Part shown: one piece after another, positions 26,606-36,600 of the stretch
Position numbering within the stretch: the first letter of the stretch is position 1
Layout of the letters: every line of letters begins with the position of its first letter
NCBI GenBank assembly: GCA_037903475.1
Contig: JBAJFG010000442.1
Span: 521,001-585,000, forward strand
Length of the DNA stretch: 64,000 nucleotides
DNA from: Ancylostoma caninum
Taxonomy: Eukaryota; Nematoda; Chromadorea; Rhabditida; Ancylostomatidae
Direction of reading: 5' to 3'
Notes under the pieces: generated by a model
Databases searched by the model: none
What the model saw: only the letters and a program-made list of their open reading frames with translations
What the model was told of the DNA's origin: nothing
Made by a program: the position numbers and the translations under genes

Positions 26606-26964
26606 TACCACGAATTTGTGCAAATCCGACCGTTTTCTGTTTTATGATCATTAGGATTGTTTCCTAATGTTTGTCGTCCATTCACTTGATACTGATTGTA
26701 GTTTTTTTTTTCATATGTATCGTTCTCTCGACATATAGTCCGTTCCAAATGCGACAGTAGTTTAGTAACTGTGCGGACAACTTACTTTTCTCCTATTCCT
26801 TTCCAATTGTGACTCTTTCCCGCGTTCTTTTTCTCTCCGCTGCGCAGAGAGCGTGCTCACCCAGTTGAGCACGCGGTCCCACGCGTCGCACCGTGCGCGT
26901 CAACCGGTTGAGCACATTGTCGTGAATGTGTTAAAAAAAACTGTGACAGTTTGTGTACACCCTG

Positions 26965-27107
26965 AAGTTCGGTGGCGATACATTTGGCGAGAGAATGTGT
27001 TTAGCAATATATTTTACGGCATTAAATTTTGCATGGCAATACATTTTCCTGGAGAATGGATCAAGATTCTGTTTGGCAATACAAAAGGCGGGAGAATCTG
27101 TTGGCGA
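26965..27107 (+). repeat. Irregular repeat of GGCGATACA and GGGAGAATNTGTT words
   Basis: Variants of GGCRATACA occur at about 26972, 27035, 27075 and 27103, several followed by a GAGAATSTGTT-like word. A related word (GAAGGCGGGAGGATGTGTTAGA) lies just beyond the inserted MITE, so the MITE probably interrupted this array. Confidence 0.45.
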
Positions 27108-27109
27108 TA

Positions 27110-27253
27110 CAGTCTTTCTCAAAAATCCTTGCCTCATGCTTCACGGCCCATCTGCTAAGCCGCGCCGCATCACCCATGCATTACCATACGTGGTGGGCCG
27201 TGGCTAAGCTGACGGGCGGTTCAGCGTGAGGCAAGGATTTTTGAGAAAGACAA
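27110..27253. mobile_element. TA-flanked MITE, CAGTCTTTCTC family, copy 1
   Basis: A 144 bp element flanked by TA on both sides (27108-27109 and 27254-27255). The inverted ends of about 25 bp begin GTCTTTCTCAAAAATCCTTG and mirror CAAGGATTTTTGAGAAAGAC. The GC-rich centre contains GCCGCGCCGCATCACC. The CAGT start and TA target fit the Tc1/mariner superfamily. Copy 2 lies at 31454-31597. Confidence 0.85.
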
Positions 27254-27259
27254 TATTTT

Positions 27260-27675
27260 ACGGGTATTCGGGAATACCGAAGGCGGGAGGATGTGTTAGA
27301 GTGATAAGATAGCGATTATGTGGCATAACACGTTTATTTCATTCTTAGTTGGAGGTTTAGCCATTGACGGTGTCGACCAGGATTGCTGAGCAGGTATGGC
27401 AGCGGACTCTGGAGATTGGTATCATGGCACGATTATTGAAGATAGTTGGCAAATCCGTCTGCGAGGTTGCCAAACGAACCTCGCCAAACAATAATTCGCA
27501 GTATTCTTGATAAGTGATGGAAGAATTTGAAAATCTTGAAGAATTACTTCTGTAGCGGTTGTCTCTACTCTATATCTTCCTTTCCAGAGCCCGCTTCCAT
27601 CTTCCCATTTTCCGTCTCTTTTGAGTTGTCGCGTTGCGGTCGCCGCGCATGAAACCTGTGAGGGAGACGGGGCGG
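27260..27675. other. Non-coding stretch, nothing recognised
   Basis: No exon pattern or repeat partner is seen between the MITE and the fold-back element. Confidence 0.4.
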
Positions 27676-27678
27676 GGA

Positions 27679-27897
27679 AAGTGGAGTTGGGGGGGGGGGC
27701 ACTTGGTACAAGTCGATAACATGACCTGTCCTGCACGTTCAGACTTGTTAGCTGACACGTCTAAAACGCTCTGACTTGTTAGCTCTCTTGATATACAGTA
27801 GTTACCTGAAATGCAAACAAGTCAGAACGTGTAGGACAGGTCATATTATCGGCTAATACCAAGTGCCCCCCACCAACTCCATTTTACCCGACGGGGC
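27679..27897. mobile_element. Palindromic element without insertion (empty-site copy)
   Basis: About 219 bp, with arms mirroring each other: GGAGTTGG, oligo-G, CACTTGGTACAAGTCGATAA, GACCTGTCCTGCACGTTC on the left and the complement of GTGTAGGACAGGTCAT, TACCAAGTGCCCCCC, CCAACTCCATTTTAC on the right. Near its centre it reads CTCTCTTGATATACAG. The same position in the related copy at 29500-30160 is occupied by a TTAA MITE. Confidence 0.82.
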
Positions 27898-28068
27898 CGA
27901 AGACGCACGCAGCGCAAGGACTTGGAGGGGCTGCCAACAACAGCGCAGAGCAAGAGCTGTCACTTACCGGTCACCGCACTCACTAATTGCGGCTGGCGGT
28001 GCAGGTGTGGGTTCCTCATTGCCGCCTCCTTCGCCAAATGTATCACCATCGAACAGGGCATTCGGAGA

Positions 28069-28295
28069 AGGGCAATTTATACTGGGTGCGTGCGACTGAC
28101 GCGCGTGCGTCTATATGATGAAGAATAGGGCCCAGTCGCATCGCAGTCGCAGCTCAGACGCACGCGTTTACGGCCGCGCATTCTTTTCATTGAGGATGCA
28201 CATGCCGTATTGACCGGTCTTCATGGAAAATCCCTTGCAAATGGATGCGTGCGACTGATGCGCGACTGACGCACGCATCTAGTATAAATTACCCT
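28069..28295. mobile_element. MITE with AGGGYAATTTATACT ends
   Basis: About 227 bp with inverted ends, left AGGGCAATTTATACTGGGTG and right the complement of ATCTAGTATAAATTACCCT. The interior is rich in GCGTGCGACTGACGC words in both orientations. A left-end-like fragment recurs at about 33206 inside the downstream gene (GGGTGATTTATACTAGGTGC). Confidence 0.75.
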
Positions 28296-28490
28296 AGAGG
28301 AGTGAATACTGGTGCATACGGACTGGAAGGAAGCGATGTGGTTGTGCCCTACCAAGCATGCTCGATATATATTGAAAATGGCCGCGTATCAGTCCGAGAT
28401 CCTTCCACCAGTGTTCGCTACATCTTGAATGAAGGAGATACTTTTGACAACTCGCACAGGTTTCAACTTGCTAGCCGTATGGATTGTTAA
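28296..28490 (+). other. Unassigned open frame, possible exon or old gene fragment
   Basis: About 65 codons end at TAA 28488-28490 with an ordinary protein-like composition (segments such as VVPYQACSIYIENG and VRDPSTSVRYILNEGDTF). I recognise no family and find no convincing partner exon, so it may be a gene remnant. No function is proposed. Confidence 0.3.
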
Positions 28491-28774
28491 CTTTCTGCCA
28501 TGCTAAAATGGCCCCGGAAGTGACCTGGAATTTTGAAACAGACTATACAAACGACTGCGTCAGAATTATAGGGAGTTTCCATATTCATTGTTTCAAATGC
28601 GCACCAAGTATGTTCATGTGTAGATCACGCGGTTAGTGGTCTTGCAAGGAACGCAAGGGAAATGCACCGTTTCGCCGAGATGAACAATTTTCAAAGTTTG
28701 GGCCTAAATTTCTGACAGATTGGTCTATTCTGGAAATTCCCGTTTCTTTCAGATAACCTTTCTTTCTTGTGGGT

Positions 28775-28883
28775 ATAGTCTTTTTCGCCAGCGATCATAG
28801 TTGAGTATTCGTGCACAGTGTCTGTTTTTCCCTGCACCCTCCCCAATCTCTGCGCAATATCTTCCCCCGTGGAACAGACTATG
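28775..28883 (+). repeat. Dispersed repeat family, copy B
   Basis: Pairs with 26115-26262: TTCGCCAGCGATCATAGTTG, GTATTCGTGCACAGTGTCTG and CCCCGTGGAACAGACTAT. It lacks part of the CTCTTCTTCTATGCGG block of copy A. Confidence 0.65.
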
Positions 28884-29292
28884 TATACGCTGTCCTATCG
28901 TCATTCTTATTCTATTTCATCTACAGCATCTTATGATGGATGGGAGTCTGCTACGATTATCCTTTATCAAAGTCTTTGAAATTGTTGCTTTGTTTCCTTC
29001 CGTGACTCTTGCTCTGGTCTCTTTTCTGTTCGTTGCTTTCACAGTCGTGTTCACTGTTTGAAACGGATGTGTTGTTGGGTCGTCAAATAAGTACATGCCA
29101 TGTTTTAGATGTTTTTCAGCAACCTCATCACATCTTTTTTATTTCGTTTCGTTTTGGATGTGTGAAAAACGGGTGCTCTGCCACGTGGAATTCCTATCCC
29201 CACTGGCTAAAAGGGAAATTGAGTTCAGCCTAGGAAATGAAACAGTTCGTAGAGTGAAGCTGCATACGAATTCTTATATAGTGCTGTAGACG

Positions 29293-30315
29293 CTCAGAGA
29301 ACTTAAAAACCGTGTTTTGCATGAGATTGAAAGATGCAAATCCTTGAGACATGACTGCTCATGCAGAACACGGTAATTTTTTTTAAATAGATAGCCCTAT
29401 GCCAGCAGTAGTCAATCGGTGCGAAACCCATGCACACCCATGGATATGCATAGGTTTTGCACAGTTATGTATGCATGGGTTTTCCGTGCGTTCTGTATCG
29501 AATTTGGGGTAAAATGGAGTTGGGGGGGGGGGGGGCACTTGGTATAAGTTGATGATATGACCTGTCCTGCACGTTCTGACTTGTTTGCATTTCAGGTATC
29601 TACTGTACATTAAAGGCAGTGTGTCACCTCGTTCCGTTGCTTGTAGATATCAACAGAGTATAGGCCTGCTCGTCACGCTGAGTCCAATGATGTATGATAA
29701 AACGCATATAATTGTAATGTAACGCATAAAAACCCGTTTTCGGAGGGCCCGAACTTGTAGTTCACGGACCACTTGGGCGGAGCGGTCCGTGACTGTGCTG
29801 GCTGCCCGCCACGGCTGCAACGTTGGCCAACACGTCTGGACGTGTCCGATCAATAAAATCAACGGCTTCCCACGTCCACTCGAAGCAACAAACTGTTCCA
29901 AATCCCATCCCGAAAAACGTTAATAAAACGGCTTAGAGCCCGTTTTATAATAAGTTATGTATACCGCTAGATTCATCGCCTCGAGAAGATTCAGAATCCG
30001 CTAAAACCCCAAGCACGAAAACGAGGTAACACACTGCCTTTAAGAGAGCTAACAAGTCAGAGCGTTCAGGACGTGTCAGCTAACGAGTCTGAATGTGCAG
30101 GTCAGGTCATATTATCGACTTGTACCAAGTGGCCCCTCCAACTCCATTTTACCCCGAATTTGCATCGGATTTTTGGAGACGCACGGGTTTTGCATGGGTT
30201 ATGCATGGATGTGACCATTGCTGGTATAGAATTATTGATTAAAAGATTGCATGTCTTAATTGTGGGATTTGCATTTTTTATTCTCATGCAAAACACGGTT
30301 TTTAAGTTCCCTGAG
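29293..30315. mobile_element. Fold-back element split by a nested TTAA MITE
   Basis: Outer arms mirror each other: CAGAGAACTTAAAAACCGTG and TTTTGCATGAGA on the left against the complement of CACGGTTTTTAAGTTCCCTGAG on the right. Both arms carry CATGGGTTTTGCATG-like words, then AATTTGGGGTAAAATGGAGTTGG and the same CACTTGGTA/GACCTGTCC blocks as 27679-27897. The arms are about 280 bp each. The centre is replaced by the TTAA element at 29614-30039. Confidence 0.82.
29614..30039 (-). mobile_element. TTAA-flanked MITE, copy 2, nested
   Basis: A 426 bp copy, reversed relative to 2840-3256, bounded by TTAA at 29610-29613 and 30040-30043. Ends AGGCAGTGTGTCACCTCGTT and AACGAGGTAACACACTGCCT. The interior shares CACGGACCACTTGGGCGGAG and the ACGTCTGGACGTGTCCGATC block with copy 1 (as complement). 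The host reads CTGTACA on the left and GAGAGCTAAC on the right; the unoccupied relative at 27679-27897 (complement) reads CTGTATATCAAGAGAGCTAA, with TCAA in place of one TTAA. Confidence 0.9.
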
Positions 30316-30633
30316 TTGAGACAGAAAGATCTCCGCAACGCTTAGAATCTTCCACATCGTTATCTCCAGCCGGCAGATCATGTTAGAGATGGCTGAAGAC
30401 AACGTTCGACTATGATACGCAGTTATGCCTAACATGTTGGTCAAATATCTTGTTAGAGATAATGGCGTGGAGGAGCATGATGTGGAGAGTACGTGGAACG
30501 TGTGCGTTCAACCGATGCGATATCGAGTGCGCGGTGACCTGTAACAAAATGTGAAGGAGAAACATTTTACAAATGCTGCACGAACTTATTTGACGACCCA
30601 TTAGATTACTTCGTTAAAAAAGTGTTTTAACAA

Positions 30634-30639
30634 TTTCAG
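30634..30639 (+). promoter_or_regulatory. Probable spliced-leader acceptor of the nuclear protein gene
   Basis: ATTTCAG ends at 30639, 35 bases before the ATG at 30675, preceded by a T-rich tract. No upstream exon is needed to keep frame, so this fits trans-splicing of a spliced leader onto the first exon, as is common in nematodes. Confidence 0.6.
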
Positions 30640-30674
30640 ATAGCTGAACTTAAAGCGTTTTCTGCGGAGGAACA

Positions 30675-33600
30675 ATGCGCGGCTGGGAAAGATCGTGAGT
30701 GAACATTTGTTACAAATATACTTCATACTAATTTATAGTCTGTTAGCTTAGGGATTGTTTATGGGTGGGAGGAGGGACTTTGTCAGCACTTACGACCGCA
30801 GTAGTATCGGCCAGCCGATTGGCTGGTTCGATATATTTTTTACACCTTCTTTTGTAAGCTTCAGTATGGGTGTGGAGTAATTCCTTCGATTTTGATGTTT
30901 CGTTATTGTCTCCGGTCGAACCATGCGACCGGCCGATCGATATCTCTGCGGTCGTTATTGCGAACAAAGCCCCTCCATAGGCACTCCTTGAGCTACAGTG
31001 TCTCCGATCCGCCGTGTTCTGCCACCGCACCCCCCGCCATGTCGCGTGCGTCCTGCTGGCGATCGATACTCGGGTGGTTGGCTGCAGGACTCAGACAAAA
31101 GTGCCGTGCGAGCGGGCCCCGGTAGAGCGGGTCGCAGCCATGTCGCGGCCCGCTCGTTTGGTTATCGCAGCCCGCTCGCACGGTTGTCGTGGCCCGCTCG
31201 CACGGAAAATCCTCGTGCGAGCGAGCCGCGACAACATAGGTGTGCCAGAAATACCGTGCGAGCGGCCCACTATAGCCGTGCGGGCGTGACACGACATGGT
31301 TACCTCCCGCTCTACCGGGGCCCGCTCGCAGCCATGTCGCGTCCCCGCTCGATCGGACTTTTGCCTGAGGAACGCGCAAGCAGGACGCTACGCGTCATCG
31401 CGGGCGGTGCGGCGGCAGGGCACTGGTGGTCGAAGACGCTAACAGACTATGTACAGTCCTTCTCAAAAATACTTGCCTCACTCTTCACCGCCCATCTACT
31501 AAGCCGCGCCGCGTCACCTATGCATTATCATACGTGGTGTGACGTGGCTAGGCCCACAGGCGGTTCAGCGTGAGGCAAGAATTTTTGAGAAAGACTGGTA
31601 TTTTTGCATTTCGAGAAACTGCGTTGATGGTACGTATTCCATTGTTTGAGGAGAAGAAAAATTCAAATATGATGAAATTCCTCTGTAGAAGAAGTTTATT
31701 ATTTTAGGTTAGAAATATTTTTAGGAGCTGGGCGCATGATGTTGTTCGCATGGCGGCGGTAGCACCCGTTCCGAAGCAGTTTACCAAGCACTCACGACCA
31801 AGGCATAGTGATGAGCCGCTTTCTGACAGCGGTGGCGAGGAACCACGCAAGATTCGCTCCTACATTAAGCCGAGTATGTTTTCACAGTGGTCTTCGCTTA
31901 CTGATTACTAGTTGCTGATGCTACTGAATACGTACATTTTTTGTTACAGAAGAAAAACATATTTTTCGCTTCCTGATCTTGCAGCTAGTACTTCGTTCTT
32001 GTTGTTAGTCCAAAACTTATCAAGCACTGCTTAACGCGGCTTAGATTGTTTTATGTTTCTGTTTATTCCTTTCATTTTTTATGTTAGACGCATAATTCTA
32101 TAACTTTGTACTGTGTTCTATTACACGCGGTGAGGGGCAGTCGTTACTGCATTGAGAAAGAAGGGACGGCGATGCTCCGCTGTGTCGGCGTGGTAGATCA
32201 TCTGGCGCTGTGATTCTCGGAATTTACCGCTAGAGCTGATAATATTTAGATCGTCGTTATCCCAATCCCACACATCGTTATGGTTGAATACTAAGACTAC
32301 CAGAACAAACCGGCGACTTTTGGTGACTCTCGAGAATTACGCTCAGGTGTACTGCTGACCCGCACCAGTGCTGTGTCGCGACCCTTTTTCGCCTGCAGTG
32401 CAGTAACCATTGCGATTCACCGTGTTTCATTCTCGACCCTGATTTCATTGTTTACAGATAAGAATGTCAATACGTACAGAGAAGCTATGAGAGAGCAGCG
32501 TATGGTCGCAAGATTGATAAATGGCCAGCGACCACTTTCTGGAACTTCCAAAGTTTGTCAATTTAATTCTCCGCAAAAAAAATGCGATCTTCAACTCATT
32601 TTTCTTCTTTTCAGCGACCTACAGCAGCCGTTAGGCCTATCTTCCCTGTTCGCCAGGAACTGCATGATACCAATTCCAGAAATCCTGAAAAAGTTTTGCC
32701 CAAACAATCTACAGCTGCTAAAAATCACCATCCAGCTCCCACGCCGACGACTTCAAAAGCCAAGTATTCGGAGATGCCAACACTATCAGTTCCCGCGCAT
32801 GTGAAAAATGCGCGGTCGAGTCCTTCCAATGCTCCATCTTGTAACTCCAGTGGCAAGCCTGGTAGTGCACCTAGGACAGAGAATACCTTTTTTCCTCGGA
32901 AGAACACTGAAGGACCTCGTAATGGTGTTGGCTCACACACATGCAGCAACGAGAAACAGTCGTTCAAACGACGTGATATTCCCAAACCCCCACCTTTGCC
33001 ACAAAAGAGAGCACAAGCACCTTCAAGTGCTAAGATAGATCGACCGCAGTCCTGCCACCAGCAGGAATGGAAGGACAGTTCTCCTCCTGCAAAGAAGCTA
33101 CGCGAAGAACCTCGAACATCGCTACCATCTGCTGCTATTATTAATCAGAGAGTGGAGGAGGAAACGACAAGACCTAGGTGGGTTTTACTGAGACTCAGTG
33201 GTAATGTAGATGGGGTGATTTATACTAGGTGCGAGCGTGCATCGGACGCAGGCACCGTAAACCCTCTAGTAGTCGGTCGATTGCACTGGTTTCTGCCAAG
33301 AGCTAGCCGCGCCGCAGCGGTGCGTTGCGTGTGAAGGGGTCTACTCCCGGACCTGTGAACTGTATTTTGTTGAATATCCGTGTAGCAGTGGCGGGGGCGC
33401 CTCCCTCCTCCGACAATGGGTCGCCAAATTTTTGAAGTTAATTTACCGAACTACTAAAAAACTTGTATTGGTTTATTTTTAATTGTTCACTTTTATTATA
33501 TTTTGAATAGTTTTGTTAAATATCCATTGCTACAATCAATATTTTTATTAATTTTATTTAATTTTATCTTCCATCTGGGTCCCCAAAGCGGCAGACAGTC

Positions 33601-36600
33601 CACTTTTTTCCACGCCCCTCCCCCTTCCGCCGACTTTCTGCGTCCACCACTGCCGTGTTAAACTAGGACACTGACTATTTTCAAAGAAGCAGTAGTGTGT
33701 ATGTGGTGAATACCTGCTCAGACTTTTCCTTTGTTCTTTATTAAGGCCGGAATGTTACTAAAACTCCTAATACCTATTTGAAACTTGACTGTGAAATACA
33801 TGTAGCGTTCATTTCAGGGTTGGTACCACGCTGAATGAAACGTTGAAGGTATGTTTTTATTCATGTTGCATTCTTATAGAATGCTGTTTAATTTAAAGGA
33901 AGCGTTCACAGAAACTTCCGTCAGAAAGTTTCAAGGAACCTAGAACTGATATCTAAAGATGAAATAGCGTGAAGCGCGCGAGAAATCCACAAAAATGAGT
34001 GCTATCCTTTACGCGCTTCACTGCGTCCCTCTGGACGTCCGTGATTCCGCTCCACGCGAACGTCAGATACCTATACGAATGCGACCGAATATAGGTGTGC
34101 GTGTGATGGGGGGGGGGGAACAGGGCACAGCACGATGTGATCACTAGAGGTCGGGGAGTACTAAGTCCAGTCAGACTCCGAAATGGGTTACTAGGTACCT
34201 ACACATTAGGGCTCATTCAAGAAAAAAATTAAGTACTAGAAGAGTGATATCAATAGCTTCTACTGAAGTCTGTGAATGAAATTTCAGCTAGGAATGCGTA
34301 TAGTTCGTGAACGACTCATCTCAATTACAATTGGTTCAGTGCACTTTATCTCAAATCCAAGCTGAATTCCTCGAAAAACTAATAACACGAAACTATTGAG
34401 AACCCACTAGAACTCGCTCGAACTTGTTAATGGACCTGCCAGAACCAGATAATTGTGATTGGAGCACGTTTTTATCCCAACCCCGGAAATTTTTCAGGAA
34501 ATTTCTCTGGTTCGAAGGAGCGTGTTGATGTTCTGTCATTTCCAAGTTGCGCGCCTAGGGGGTGCCAATTCTCCTCTAAAGTGGCATCCTTCGTTTTTGA
34601 GATATCTTCTTCGTTTGAAAAAAAAACCGTCGAAAGTCGTCAAAAAATGGTCAAAAACCACTTTTTCACCATTAATGACAGTTCTTTCCAAAAACGAAGA
34701 CGGTTTCCCGAAAACGAAGGATGCCATCTCGGATGGGTAATTGTTCGTATAGTGCACATCCACAGCCAAAATTTCAACATGATCCGCCACCTACAGGAAC
34801 AGCAACACCGATTATCACTGGAGCATGTCAGAATACAAGGAAAGGATGAAGTGATTTACTGTCCATATTCACAGTGATTTGCCGTAGATTTACAGTGATT
34901 TACGATACAGTTCACATTAGGTGAGTGTGTTCGGCAAGCCCCAACATGAAGAATGTGATGCTGGAAGTAAGTCCCCCTGAATATGCTCAACGCCTACTAA
35001 GTCCTGCTGGTAAATGACCATCACGTGCTGGGCCCTGGGGGGGGGGGGAAGCACAACCACGTTCATGGCAATATCTTCTCAACTAGGTGGCAATTCTTGG
35101 TATTCAACGTACTCCTTAGAAATTAGTTACACGGTCGGTTATTCTTTTCAGAAGTGAGAATTTCCGTGAGTGTTGCCTTTAGTAGACGATTTTATTGACC
35201 GCCAAAGGTGGTGTAGAATCACCATCTGAGGTTTCACATGCCCTCTATCTCAATATTGATAACCAATTCCATTGTGTGATTTTGCAAAAAGTGAATTTAG
35301 TGGAACGAGCATTCAAATCTGGCTTATTTGTTCAAGCGTCATATGAAGATATTTACTTTGGCGACGCTTCCGAATCAGGTGCTTTGTACTTCTGTATTTG
35401 TTGTCATGAATTTCTGGTATTATTCTTTTTTTTTAGGAAAGTTGGTATCATCAAGTTATGGAAGGCAATGCACCAGAAGATAAAACTGCGGGTCGGATGT
35501 CGAGGAGTGATAGTGCAGCTGCTGAACGGAGTAACCTTGGTTACAGTTTTGCTAGAGAATCGACACCGAAAATGAGTGAAGCAAGAAGTTGTGAGATTTC
35601 AACTCCTCTGAAGAGTAATCCGGCTAGTCGCGAAGGACCAGGGAGTTCCCTACCCGATCAGTGTAGGATGAGCAGCGTGTATGTACCAGGTAAGTAGTTT
35701 TTATTTCCATTGCTAGGCTGAGGGAGTGTTCTGATTTTTCACAGGATGAACGCATCGCGTTCCGTTTATATTAACGGTCCTATTAGATGTCCACAAAAAT
35801 TCCAACAAGCTTTATTAAGTTTTCTGAACAGTAACCGTATCATTTTTGGAGCTAACCAAGGGTTGCATATCGTTTCAGTATCGTCGTCATTCGTTTGAAA
35901 TAATGTAATGATTCATTTGCGCTTGAGATCTGTCCACAGCGATGTTGAGCATCTTTCGAATTGGGTGATCGCATGTATGCGCGTCTCTGTAGCTTCGCGA
36001 ACAGAACGACGAGACCTATTCGGCATTTCATGGAATGTGCCTTCACAGCATTATTCGTTTGGGTCCTGTCGTCCGGCCGCAGAGCCATAAAGCCGTGCGC
36101 AGCATCATATGGGTAAAATTGGGGTAGATGACACTGAAGCTTGCAAGTCGGTGAGCGGTGAAGATATGAAAGTGAAGCGGTGCGGCGTATGCCCGCGTGA
36201 CAAACCAGTAATTCTCCTACATGTGGGCATGTTTGTGTGTTTCTGAATTAGTCCTATCTTCTCCTAATTCCTGCAATTAATGCGATCCTGGGAAGGTGAT
36301 AAATACTCAAATCATTCATCAACGATGAAACATAGTTTCTTTGCCTTTCCCCTCCTTCCTTCATCTTTCTGAAACCAGAAAAGCCATTGCGATGGAGGAC
36401 TCCTGCAAAGAAATCGAAAAATTGCTAAACTGGAGAGTGGAGTCTACCAGCTCAAATTCACATGATTCAGTTGACGTTCAATGACGAAGCACGGAGAACT
36501 GTGCAACTGCCTTCCTGACCGGAAAGCTGGGAGCCGTTACCCTCACATCTTGATCAGCTTGATTCATTTTTACCTCACCTAGATGTGACTTGTTTTCTGG

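Larger units (their letters stand above)
29076..30601. mobile_element. Outer element with mariner-like GGGTCGTCAAATAAGT ends
   Basis: Left end TTGGGTCGTCAAATAAGTAC and right end (reverse complement) ATGGGTCGTCAAATAAGTTC continue with related T-rich sequence for about 40 bp. Inverted GGGTCGTC-type ends of this kind are typical of mariner-like elements. No transposase core motif is visible; most of the inside is the fold-back at 29293-30315. A clean TA duplication is not visible, so the exact limits are uncertain. Confidence 0.55.

Noticed and set aside
30640..30694. Reading the exon at 30640 in the IAELKAF frame as an internal exon
   Set aside because: That frame leaves phase 1 and does not join in frame to the next exon, while starting at the ATG 30675 leaves phase 2 and joins exactly. 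The upstream AG is better read as a spliced-leader acceptor.
30993..31573. Open frames up to 191 codons on both strands in the GC-rich block
   Set aside because: They arise from the self-complementary GC-rich fold-back and run on into the adjoining MITE. Stops are rare because AT is rare.
32582..33334. A 250-codon single-frame gene on +
   Set aside because: Only 32615-33177 is exon. The start lies in the preceding intron, and the end runs through a GT donor into a MITE fragment.
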